Shown: positions 1-6,279 of the stretch, in pieces
Position numbering within the stretch: position 1 is the stretch's first letter
Layout of the letters: the number at the start of each line of letters is the position of its first letter
Origin: Enterovirga sp.
Lineage (GTDB): Bacteria; Pseudomonadota; Alphaproteobacteria; Rhizobiales; Beijerinckiaceae
Direction: 5' to 3'
NCBI GenBank assembly: GCA_028290385.1
Contig: JAQGJZ010000236.1
Coordinates: 1-12,483, forward strand
Length of the DNA stretch: 12,483 nt
Position numbers and translations under genes: made by a program
The notes under the pieces: model-generated
What the model was told of the DNA's origin: nothing
The model's input: the letters and a program-made list of their open reading frames with translations, nothing else
The model's database searches: none

Positions 1-857
1 GCGGCATGGGGACCCACCGCAACTATTACGACGGCGGCAGGTACGTTCACGCGACCGCTCTCCCGGAAGGGTATGACGGCCACATCTACCAGATCGTCGA
101 CATCGCGGACCCGAAGAATCCCGTCGAGGTCTCGCGCTGGTGGCGCCCGGGCCAGTGGCTCGCGGGCGGAGAGGCCGGCGTTCCCTATGGCACGCTGCTG
201 CATGGCGGCGCCTATGTGAAGGGCGACCGGGCCTACCTGCCCTACAGCGCAGGCGGGTTCGTGATCCTGGACATCTCCGACATCACCCAGCCCAAGCTTG
301 TCAGCGACCTGCCCTTCTCGCCGCCGTTCCAGGCCTTCATCGCCGTGCACACGGCCGTGCCGCTCACCGGCCGCCCGCTGGTCCTCGTCAATTCCGAAGC
401 CATCAACGAACAGGGCGACGAGCCGCTCGGCTACGCAGGTATCGTGGACATCAGGGACGAGACCCGTCCACGCCTGATCACCCTGTTCCCGCAGCCTCAG
501 CCCCCCGAGGGCATGGGCGTCCGGAACTTCTACGATCGCCCCGGCCGCTTCGGGCCTCACAACCAGCACCAGCCGCAATACCAGGACGTGCTGTTTCAGG
601 ACGAGAACATCGTCTTTCTCACCTATTTCAATGCAGGCCTGCGCGCCTACGACATCTCCGACGAGCGCACGCCGCGCGAGATCGGATACTTCATTCCGCC
701 GGACCCGGTCGAGCGCCGCGGACCGTTGCCGGCGACCGGCCTCGTCACGCAATCGGAGGACGTCCTGGTCGACGCGCGCGGCAATGTCTTCGTGTCGGAC
801 AAGAACCATGGGATCTATGTCCTGCGCCTCGAAAACGGTCTGCCCGGCGCTCGCTAA
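1..857 (+). CDS. LVIVD repeat-containing secreted beta-propeller protein (5' end outside window)
   Basis: The reading frame is open from the first base, so the N-terminus is missing. The first visible ATG (position 6) is probably internal, because propeller sequence is already under way there. Numbering from that Met, at least four LVIVD-type blades are visible: IVDIADPKNPVEV (~30-42), VILDISDITQPKLV (~86-99), IVDIRDETRPRLI (~146-158) and YDISDERTPREIG (~215-227). The last strand reads VSDKNHGIYVLRL (~263-275). Histidines cluster in LLHGG (~64-68), AVHT (~113-116) and FGPHNQH (~182-188), which may line the propeller centre, but no metal site is proven. LVIVD repeats form extracytoplasmic beta-propellers, mostly of unknown function. 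The stop lies 24 nt before the TRAP binding-protein gene on the same strand, so the genes are probably co-transcribed and this protein may act on or near the TRAP solute. The family assignment is firm; the biochemical role is unknown. Confidence 0.85.
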   Translation, partial: GMGTHRNYYDGGRYVHATALPEGYDGHIYQIVDIADPKNPVEVSRWWRPGQWLAGGEAGVPYGTLLHGGAYVKGDRAYLPYSAGGFVILDISDITQPKLVSDLPFSPPFQAFIAVHTAVPLTGRPLVLVNSEAINEQGDEPLGYAGIVDIRDETRPRLITLFPQPQPPEGMGVRNFYDRPGRFGPHNQHQPQYQDVLFQDENIVFLTYFNAGLRAYDISDERTPREIGYFIPPDPVERRGPLPATGLVTQSEDVLVDARGNVFVSDKNHGIYVLRLENGLPGAR

Positions 858-869
858 ACAAAAAAACCT

Positions 870-874
870 GGAGG
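870..874 (+). promoter_or_regulatory. Ribosome binding site of the TRAP binding-protein gene
   Basis: GGAGG lies 7 nt before the ATG at 882. It is one of the strongest Shine-Dalgarno matches in the window and fixes this start. It suits a binding protein that must be made in excess over its membrane partners. Confidence 0.8.
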
Positions 875-881
875 AAACATC

Positions 882-2039
882 ATGACCGGACGCAGTTTGC
901 TGCTGGCCGCGCTCTTGGCCGCATTCGCTACCCCGAGCCTCTCGCAGGAGAAGTCGGTCGCCCAAAAATATCTGGACGGCGAGGCAAAGCTCTCAACGCC
1001 GTTCAACTACAACGGCCCTGCGATCACGCTGCGGTATTCCACCTTCCTCGGGAAGGCGGGCGCCACGCCGGAGCTGTACGAGAAGCTCTGGAAGCGGCTC
1101 AAGGACGACACCAACGGCAAGATCACCATCCAGCCGTTCTGGTCGAACTCGATCGCCGATGCCCAGACCGGCGGCTTCGAATCCGTCGCCTCCGGGCTTG
1201 TCGATATCGGCACCTGCTACACGCAGCTGAACCCCGGCGGCTTCGACCTCCACTTCGGCGTGCAGCTCCCGACGATGCTCGTCAATTCGAGCGCCGGCAC
1301 CATGGTGTTCAACGAAGTTTACGCACAGTACCTGCGCGAAACGTATGAGAAGCGAAACGTCTACATGGCGCGGGTCGGGCTCACGCCTCCGCAGCAGCTT
1401 TACTCCAAGGACCCGATCCGCACCTTCGACGACATGAAGGGCAAGCGAGCCTGGTCGGTTGGCAAGGTGGCCAACATGGCTGTTGCGTCGCTCGGCCTCT
1501 CCCCGACCTCGCTGAAGATCTCGGACCTTTATCCTGGGTTTCAGTCTGGCGTGATCGACGTCGCACCGATGCACGATGCCGGTGCGCCGTTGTTCAGGCT
1601 CACGGACATCGCGAAATACCGGACACGGGTCGATCTGTGGACCAATCCGAACGAGCATTGCATCAACAAGCGTCGCTGGGACCAGTTTCCGGCAGAGGTG
1701 AAGGACTATCTCTATCACTGGTTCCAGGTGTGGACCCAGGTCGAGTCGCAGCTCTACTACGACTTCCAGGCCGAGCGGGCGCGCGACGCCATGCAGAAGC
1801 AGGGGATTCAGTTTGTGGAATTCTCCGAACCTGACCAGAACAAGGTCAAGGCGGCGTACGACAATCTGATCAAGACCTGGGTCGAGGAGCAGGAAGCCGC
1901 AGGGCGTCCCGGCCGGGCGTTCGTGGACGCGATGCTCGCCGCGAGAACGAAGTACGACGCCATGACGCTGGATCAGCGCATGGATGCGGTTCTGCAGAAG
2001 CCGGTTCCCGGGATGATCAGCACGTACACCAAGCGCTGA
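882..2039 (+). CDS. dctP: TRAP transporter solute-binding protein, DctP family
   Basis: This is the periplasmic binding protein of a tripartite ATP-independent periplasmic (TRAP) transporter. It captures an organic acid-like solute and delivers it to the DctQM permease. The 385-residue product starts with a short basic-hydrophobic signal peptide (MTGRSLLLAALLAAFATPSLS), probably cleaved near residue 21-22. The family core is clear: TFLGKAGATPELYEKLW (~54-70), the DDMKGKR segment (~183-189), whose Arg189 matches the conserved arginine that usually binds the solute carboxylate, and LYPGFQSGVIDVAPM (~216-230), the usual 'Y-x-x-x-q-x-G-v-i-D' helix. The protein is slightly longer than the usual 330-360 residues, with about 20 extra residues (SVAQKYLDGEAKL...) after the signal peptide. 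The genes dctQ and dctM follow, separated by a strong palindrome. The ligand cannot be told; a carboxylate is inferred from the family. Symbol given by family only. Confidence 0.93.
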   Translation: MTGRSLLLAALLAAFATPSLSQEKSVAQKYLDGEAKLSTPFNYNGPAITLRYSTFLGKAGATPELYEKLWKRLKDDTNGKITIQPFWSNSIADAQTGGFESVASGLVDIGTCYTQLNPGGFDLHFGVQLPTMLVNSSAGTMVFNEVYAQYLRETYEKRNVYMARVGLTPPQQLYSKDPIRTFDDMKGKRAWSVGKVANMAVASLGLSPTSLKISDLYPGFQSGVIDVAPMHDAGAPLFRLTDIAKYRTRVDLWTNPNEHCINKRRWDQFPAEVKDYLYHWFQVWTQVESQLYYDFQAERARDAMQKQGIQFVEFSEPDQNKVKAAYDNLIKTWVEEQEAAGRPGRAFVDAMLAARTKYDAMTLDQRMDAVLQKPVPGMISTYTKR

Positions 2040-2046
2040 TCAGACT

Positions 2047-2072
2047 GGCGGGCTGACCATGGTCAGCCCGCC
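2047..2072. repeat. Perfect 26-bp palindrome between the TRAP binding-protein and small-permease genes
   Basis: The sequence is exactly its own reverse complement: a 12-base arm (GGCGGGCTGACC), a central AT, and the matching arm, centred on CCATGG. It begins 8 nt after the dctP stop and ends 24 nt before the dctQ ATG. As RNA it folds into a very stable GC-rich hairpin. No U-tract follows, so it is not a classic intrinsic terminator. Its position after a binding-protein gene is typical of stem-loops that protect the upstream mRNA 3' end, or partly stop transcription, so that the binding protein exceeds the permease. A dimeric-regulator operator is possible but less likely inside an operon. Confidence 0.8.
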
Positions 2073-2096
2073 CCAACCGCACGGAGGGGGGGCAAC

Positions 2097-2579
2097 ATGC
2101 GCGTCGCCAACACAATAAGTCGGGCATTGTTCGTCTGGGGCGGGCCATTGGTCCTGGCCGCCATGACGATCTTGGTTTCAGTGGACGTCCTGTTGCGGGC
2201 TGCATTCAGCCGCGGCTTCATCTGGACGCTCGACGTCACCGGGATTCTGCTTCTCGTCTTCTTCTTTCTGATCCTGCCCTGGTCGTGGCGCATCAATGCA
2301 CATGTCAGGATGGACATCGTCTACAACGTCCTGAGCTCCGGCCGGCAAAGGTTCGTCGATCTCCTCGGGACACTCGGCGCGCTCGTCTTCGTGGGTGCGA
2401 TCGGCTGGAGGGCGCTCGCCGACCTCCCCTCCATGATGGAAACCGGGGTGGGAAGTTCAACCGTCTCCATCCCGCACTGGCCGGTCTCGCTGCTGATCGG
2501 CGTCGTTTGCGTGCTGTGTGTCCTCTCCATCGCCGGAGCGCTCACCAATCCACCCGAGCCCGGGCAAGAGGGGCACTAG
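2097..2579 (+). CDS. dctQ: TRAP transporter small permease, DctQ family
   Basis: Small integral-membrane subunit that pairs with DctM and helps dock the binding protein. The 160 residues match the family length. Four hydrophobic segments are visible at about 13-35, 46-62, 88-106 and 128-148. The family landmark after helix 2, INAHVRMD (~66-73), is present, as is the polar loop before the last helix with SIPHWPV (~124-130). The start is set by a strong GGAGG at 2083-2087. The stop is followed after only two bases by the dctM ATG, which points to translational coupling. The gene is probably expressed at a lower level than dctP because of the palindrome upstream. Confidence 0.93.
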   Translation: MRVANTISRALFVWGGPLVLAAMTILVSVDVLLRAAFSRGFIWTLDVTGILLLVFFFLILPWSWRINAHVRMDIVYNVLSSGRQRFVDLLGTLGALVFVGAIGWRALADLPSMMETGVGSSTVSIPHWPVSLLIGVVCVLCVLSIAGALTNPPEPGQEGH

Positions 2580-2581
2580 CC

Positions 2582-3883
2582 ATGGAATACTCCATCGTCG
2601 GCTATCTGGCCTTCGCGTGCCTCATCGTCCTGATCACGATCGGAGTGCCGATCGCCTGGGCGATCACGCTCGTGGCCTTCGTGGGCACGAGCTACATCTT
2701 CGGGATCGAGCAGGCCACGACGCAGTTCTACACGACTGCCTTCAACACCGGCAGCGAGTTCCTGTTTGCCTCGATCCCGCTCTTCATCCTGATGGGCCAG
2801 GTCGTAAGTAAAGCCCGGATCGGCGAAGACCTTTATCAGGCCATGTACCGTTGGTTCGGCCGCCTGCCGGGCGGGCTCGCCGTCACGTCCGTTGCGTCCT
2901 GCGCGGCGTTCGGGGCCGTCACCGGGGTGAGCTCCGCCGCGGTCGGGACCATGGCCCGCATGGTCATGCCCGAAATGAAGCGATACGGCTACGACCTCCG
3001 GCTCGCGACGGGCAGCCTGGCGAGCGCCGCGACGATCGCGATCATGATCCCGCCCAGCCTCCTCATGGTCCTGTACGGATTGTGGACGGAAACCTCGATC
3101 GGCAAGCTCTTCATCGCGGGCATCGTGCCGGGGCTGCTCACAACCGCGATCTTCTCGCTCTACATCATGATCCGCTGCAAGCTGAACCCTGCCCTGGGTC
3201 CGGTTGGTCCGCGGTTCTCATGGCGCGAGCGCTGGGCGTCGCTCGGCCAATTGATGCCGATCGGCGTGATCTTTTTCGTCGTGATCGGCGGCATGTATTC
3301 GGGGTTCTTCACCCCGGGCGAGGCCGCCGCGATCGGGGCCGGGGCTACCGTGCTCGTGGCCATGGCGCTTCGCCGGCTCACCCTGGCCGCTTTCATCGAG
3401 GCCGCGGCCGACACGGCGGCTTTGTCGGTGATGATCTTTGCGGTCCTGGTTTCCGCAAGCGTGCTCTCGCGCTTCTTCGTCGGCACGCAGGTCACCACGA
3501 GCATCATCGAGGCGATCGGCGATTCCGGCCTCAATCGTTACGTGATCCTGCTTCTTCTCATCGTCATGTACCTGATCCTGGGCTGCGTTCTCGACGCGTT
3601 CGGGATGATCCTCCTGACGTTGCCGTTCGTGTTCCCGATCGTGGTCCAGCTTGGGTTCGATGCCGTCTGGTTCGGTGTGCTGCTGACGTTCCTCACCGAG
3701 ATCGCGCTGATCACGCCGCCGGTCGGGTTCAACGTGTACATCCTGTCGAAGATCGTGCCCGATGTGCCGATGCACCAGATCTTCCGCGGAGCCTTCCCGT
3801 TCGTGGGGCTGGCCCTGCTGGTGATCCTGCTCATCACGATCTTTCCGCAGCTCGTGCTGTGGCTGCCGAACCGCATGATCTGA
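2582..3883 (+). CDS. dctM: TRAP transporter large permease, DctM family
   Basis: Main transport subunit of the TRAP system: a sodium-coupled, multi-pass symporter of the inner membrane. The product is 433 residues, as usual for DctM. Family motifs appear in order: PLFILMGQ (~66-73), GVSSAAVGTMARMVMPEMKR (~115-134), ATIAIMIPPS (~150-159), GGMYSGFFTPGEAAAIG (~236-252) and the C-terminal ITPPVGFNVYILSKI (~377-391). The last two segments belong to the two inverted-repeat halves with their ion-binding hairpins. The same frame is open for 99 codons upstream, but that part overlaps dctQ and is not coding. The ATG at 2582 sits 2 nt after the dctQ stop and 8 nt after GAGGGG (2568-2573), and the protein from there starts as DctM should (MEYSIVGYLAFACL). 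The stop is TGA followed by C, and the next gene begins three codons later in the same frame. Confidence 0.95.
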   Translation: MEYSIVGYLAFACLIVLITIGVPIAWAITLVAFVGTSYIFGIEQATTQFYTTAFNTGSEFLFASIPLFILMGQVVSKARIGEDLYQAMYRWFGRLPGGLAVTSVASCAAFGAVTGVSSAAVGTMARMVMPEMKRYGYDLRLATGSLASAATIAIMIPPSLLMVLYGLWTETSIGKLFIAGIVPGLLTTAIFSLYIMIRCKLNPALGPVGPRFSWRERWASLGQLMPIGVIFFVVIGGMYSGFFTPGEAAAIGAGATVLVAMALRRLTLAAFIEAAADTAALSVMIFAVLVSASVLSRFFVGTQVTTSIIEAIGDSGLNRYVILLLLIVMYLILGCVLDAFGMILLTLPFVFPIVVQLGFDAVWFGVLLTFLTEIALITPPVGFNVYILSKIVPDVPMHQIFRGAFPFVGLALLVILLITIFPQLVLWLPNRMI

Positions 3884-3892
3884 CGCTCGCCC

Positions 3893-4228
3893 ATGGCTGA
3901 CGATCCGCCATCCACAGGAGAGCAGGCGCGCGGCGATGGCGGGGAGGAGTGCCGGTTCGAGACCTTCGGCTGGTCCTGTTCGGCAGGCTATCTTGGGATC
4001 GGCGAAGGCTCGCCCTCAGGTCTGCCTCCGTCCCCCTGCCCGCGCTGCAACACCCGGGCCTTCCTGTTGCGGGCTTGGGAAGCCGCCCGGAAGCAGCGCT
4101 ACACGTTGCGGCGCTGCGTCTGCTGCGGGCCCGGAATGCCGGCATCCGAGATCTGGACCCGGGCCTTGACGGCGGCTCGGGAGGAGAACCCCGCTATGGC
4201 CGAAAGCGTGCTGCGCGAATTGGCCTGA
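3893..4228 (+). CDS. Small hypothetical protein with a zinc-ribbon-like CxxC...CxxC pattern
   Basis: I do not recognise a named family. The 111-residue product has seven cysteines. CPRC (49-52) and CVCC (75-78) give C-x2-C-x22-C-x2-C spacing, consistent with a zinc ribbon. Two further cysteines (20, 29) lie in the acidic N-terminal part. The linker is basic (RAWEAARKQRYTLRR, ~60-74) and the C-terminus reads as an amphipathic helix (SEIWTRALTAAREENPAMAESVLREL). G/C is preferred at third codon positions in this frame, which supports coding. The ATG has no clear Shine-Dalgarno but lies 9 nt after the dctM stop in the same frame, so translation may depend on coupling or read-through. It could be a small regulatory or metal-binding protein; nothing visible ties it biochemically to TRAP transport. 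It has no signal peptide, so it is probably cytoplasmic. Confidence 0.6.
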   Translation: MADDPPSTGEQARGDGGEECRFETFGWSCSAGYLGIGEGSPSGLPPSPCPRCNTRAFLLRAWEAARKQRYTLRRCVCCGPGMPASEIWTRALTAAREENPAMAESVLRELA

Positions 4229-4280
4229 ACGCCCGCGAGCTGGCTTTCCTGAGGCTCGCTCGGGGCGCGGCACCGTCGAG

Positions 4281-4320
4281 CAAGGCCGGGCGCGCACGCA
4301 CCGGCGCGGCTGCGGCCTTG
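4281..4320. repeat. Imperfect hairpin after the small cysteine-rich gene
   Basis: CAAGGCCG (4281-4288) pairs with CGGCCTTG (4313-4320), and an inner CGCGC (4291-4295) pairs with GCGCG (4304-4308). The element lies about 50 nt after the stop of the preceding gene. There is no T-run after it, so a factor-independent terminator is not well supported. In DNA this GC-rich some such pairing can arise by chance. Confidence 0.3.
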
Positions 4321-4349
4321 GCCTGCTTAGTTCATCGGCCTGCTTGGGA

Positions 4350-4466
4350 TCAGATCGCCCCCGATCCCCCCGACCGGTCGGGCTCCAGCAGCACGCGTGC
4401 CGGATCGAGCGTGGGCCGCCCGCGCGGGAACGCCCGCCAGGGCAGATGCAGTGCCTCCTGCTTCAC
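4350..4466 (-). CDS. Possible small minus-strand ORF or gene remnant
   Basis: I do not recognise it. Read on the minus strand, this stretch gives MKQEALHLPWRAFPRGR, then PTLDPARVLLEPDRSGGSGAI and a stop. Almost every third codon position is G or C, as in the real genes here. The good codon use begins about 10 codons before the GTG proposed as start (4466) and decays further upstream, where the frame overlaps the GGDEF-EAL start. No Shine-Dalgarno is evident. It may be a true 38-residue protein, the 3' end of a decayed gene, or a composition artefact. Confidence 0.22.
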   Translation of the reverse strand: MKQEALHLPWRAFPRGRPTLDPARVLLEPDRSGGSGAI

Positions 4467-4529
4467 CCTGTCATAGGGACGACCGCCGAGGCGATCGGGC
4501 CATGCCCTCCGAATGCGATAACCTCGGCC

Positions 4530-6230
4530 ATGATTCTGAGTCGCAGTTGGACGCTTATCGTGTCGCATCGAAAAGGCCTGGCCGAGTTTGGGCTGGCCGC
4601 CATAGGGCTTGTTCTGGCTGGGTTTATCGCCCTGTCTATCGACCTGGGAGGGCAGCTCTCAACCCATCAGCAGATCGAGCTTCTCGAGGTTCTGGGACTT
4701 GGGCTGCTGACCTTTGTCGGCTTCGGCTGGGTGATGTGGCGGCGCTTGGCCGATCAGGAGCGGGAGATCCGACAGCGGATCGAGGCGGAGGAACGGGCAC
4801 GCTTTCTCGCCCACCACGACCACCTCACGGGCCTCCCGAATCGGCGCCAGCTGCAGAGCGCGCTGGAAGCCGCCTCGACAATCCCGCCCAGCGCCGAGCG
4901 GACCCATGCCGTTTTCCTGCTCGACCTGAACGGATTCAAGAAGGTCAACGACGTCTACGGGCATGCGCGAGGCGACGAAGTCCTGAGCTCCGCGGCCGCA
5001 CGCATCACCGGCGCGTTGAGCCCAGGTGACCTGCTCGCCCGGACCGGGGGCGATGAATTCGCAATCGTGGCGCGCGACCTGTCCGGAGTCGACGGGGCGG
5101 CCGCGACGGCCAGGAAAATCCTGTCCTCCCTTGAAGAGCCCATCGTCATCAGGCCTGACCAGCACCAGATCGGAACCGGGATCGGGATCGCGATGGTGCC
5201 CCGGGACGGAACGGAACCGAGCGAGATGCTTCGCAGGGCCGATGTCGCCCTCTACAAGGCCAAGGCGGCAGAGGGGAGCGCATTCGCCTTCTTCGAAGAC
5301 GAGATGGACCGGGAGGTTCGCAGGCGCGGGGTTCTGCAGCGAGACCTGGGGCGCGCGATCGGCACCGACGCCATCGTTCCTCATTTTCAGCCGATCGTCG
5401 ACCTCGAAACCGGAGCCGTTCGTGCCTTCGAAGCGCTCGCGCGCTGGACGCATCCGGAGTTCGGTGCGATTGCGCCCGACCGCTTCATCCCGATCGCCGA
5501 GGAGAGCGGCCTTATCGCCGACCTGAGCGACCATCTGCTGCTGCTGGCCTGCGAAACCGCACGGTCATGGCCTGCCCATATCGAGCTCTCCTTCAACGTC
5601 TCACCGCTGCTGCTGCGCGATCCCGGGTTCGGGTTACGCGTCCTTGGGATCATTGGACGGGCGGGGCTTGTCCCGTCTCGGCTCGAGTTGGAGATCACCG
5701 AGAACGCGATCGTCAGAGACCTGGAAGGTGCCCGCGACACCCTCGGCCCCCTCCGCGATGCCGGCGTTCGCATCGCGCTCGATGATTTTGGGACCGGTTC
5801 GACCAGCCTCTTCCACTTGCGCAGCCTCAAGTTCGACGTCCTGAAGATCGATCGTAGCTTCATCGAGCTGATGAACCGGGAGCCGCAGAGCGCCCAGATC
5901 ATCAAGGCCATCCTGGGCCTCGGGCGCGGACTTGGGGTCGAGATCATCGCCGAGGGCATCGAGGAAGCCTCTCAGCTGTCGAGCCTCAAGGAGCATGGCT
6001 GCAGGGAGGGACAAGGCTTCCTGTTCGGGCGCGCGGTCGCTGGAAGCGAGACGCTCGCCATGCTCAAGCAGCCCCGAGCGGGATCCGCTCCCGAACAGAC
6101 CGCATCGCCCGCGCCTTGCCGTATCTCAGGCGCCCATCCAGCGGATCGGCACGGCGAACGAAGCGAGCCGGTCGCGTTTCCGCCCGGTCGCGGCCGCGTG
6201 CGCCAGCCAGCCACGGTCGAGGTCCCGTAA
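4530..6230 (+). CDS. Membrane-anchored GGDEF-EAL protein (cyclic-di-GMP cyclase/phosphodiesterase)
   Basis: Predicted bifunctional enzyme of cyclic-di-GMP signalling. From the ATG at 4530 the product is 566 residues. Two transmembrane helices (~18-37 and ~50-70) flank a short periplasmic loop and are followed by a charged coiled-coil (~71-93). The GGDEF domain (~94-255) has LDLNGFKKVND (131-141) and an intact GGDEF (173-177). Its I-site is degenerate: SPGD (164-167) instead of RxxD. The EAL domain (~265-512) has EALARW (301-306), FNVS (355-358), EITE (388-391), DDFGTG (418-423), LKIDRSF (438-444), AEGIEE (474-479) and GQGFLFGR (494-501), so phosphodiesterase residues look complete. Residues ~515-566 form an Ala/Pro/Arg-rich tail with poorer codon use. 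No Shine-Dalgarno is clear; this ATG was chosen because the membrane segment begins right after it, while the upstream in-frame ATG at 4344 adds 62 non-family residues. The sensed signal is unknown. Confidence 0.9.
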   Translation: MILSRSWTLIVSHRKGLAEFGLAAIGLVLAGFIALSIDLGGQLSTHQQIELLEVLGLGLLTFVGFGWVMWRRLADQEREIRQRIEAEERARFLAHHDHLTGLPNRRQLQSALEAASTIPPSAERTHAVFLLDLNGFKKVNDVYGHARGDEVLSSAAARITGALSPGDLLARTGGDEFAIVARDLSGVDGAAATARKILSSLEEPIVIRPDQHQIGTGIGIAMVPRDGTEPSEMLRRADVALYKAKAAEGSAFAFFEDEMDREVRRRGVLQRDLGRAIGTDAIVPHFQPIVDLETGAVRAFEALARWTHPEFGAIAPDRFIPIAEESGLIADLSDHLLLLACETARSWPAHIELSFNVSPLLLRDPGFGLRVLGIIGRAGLVPSRLELEITENAIVRDLEGARDTLGPLRDAGVRIALDDFGTGSTSLFHLRSLKFDVLKIDRSFIELMNREPQSAQIIKAILGLGRGLGVEIIAEGIEEASQLSSLKEHGCREGQGFLFGRAVAGSETLAMLKQPRAGSAPEQTASPAPCRISGAHPADRHGERSEPVAFPPGRGRVRQPATVEVP

Positions 6231-6248
6231 GCCTGCAGCCTCGCTCAT
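6126..6248 (-). CDS. Possible small ORF antisense to the GGDEF-EAL C-terminal tail
   Basis: A 40-residue ORF on the minus strand, downstream of the dehydrogenase gene (MSEAAGLRDLDRGWLAHAAA, then TGRKRDRLASFAVPIRWMGA). An in-frame ATG at 6293 would overlap the dehydrogenase stop and give 55 residues. Third positions are mostly G/C, more so than in the opposing plus-strand frame that encodes the tail of the GGDEF-EAL protein. I do not recognise the sequence. It may be a real small protein ending the minus-strand operon, or a compositional shadow. Confidence 0.28.
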   Translation of the reverse strand: MSEAAGLRDLDRGWLAHAAATGRKRDRLASFAVPIRWMGA

Positions 6249-6255
6249 GGCAGGC
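6231..6255. terminator. Inverted repeat between convergent genes, possible terminator
   Basis: GCCTGC (6231-6236) directly after the GGDEF-EAL stop pairs with GCAGGC (6250-6255), overlapping a 10-bp palindrome CAGGCGCCTG (6251-6260). It lies in the 49-nt space between convergent genes, where a bidirectional terminator is expected. The stem is only 6 bp with a 13-nt loop and no T-tract, so the call is weak. Confidence 0.25.
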
Positions 6256-6279
6256 GCCTGAGACGGCGGCCTCGCTGCC

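Larger units (their letters stand above)
4229..4529. other. About 300-bp gap before the GGDEF-EAL gene
   Basis: No convincing plus-strand gene is present. The GGDEF-EAL frame is open back to an ATG at 4344, but those codons give a Pro/Arg/Cys-rich sequence with no family resemblance. The gap holds an inverted repeat at 4281-4320, a 14-bp perfect palindrome at 4369-4382 (CCCGACCGGTCGGG), and a minus-strand stretch (about 4350-4495) with coding-like third positions. I saw no clear promoter for the downstream gene. Confidence 0.5.

Noticed and set aside
140..1348. Long plus-strand ORF of about 400 codons over the LVIVD and dctP genes
   Set aside because: It is a shadow frame: Arg/Pro-rich, spans the boundary of two clear genes, and shows no family motif.
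2285..2581. 99-codon in-frame extension upstream of dctM
   Set aside because: It lies wholly inside dctQ, translates to a basic sequence without membrane character, and the ATG at 2582 has good ribosome-site spacing.
4369..4382. 14-bp palindrome CCCGACCGGTCGGG as an operator
   Set aside because: Short and GC-only in a GC-rich stretch, with no second copy and no nearby promoter; may be chance.
4344..4529. 62-residue N-terminal extension of the GGDEF-EAL protein from an upstream ATG
   Set aside because: It gives a Cys/Pro/Arg-rich, non-membrane sequence with no resemblance to sensor domains; the membrane segment starts directly after the ATG at 4530.
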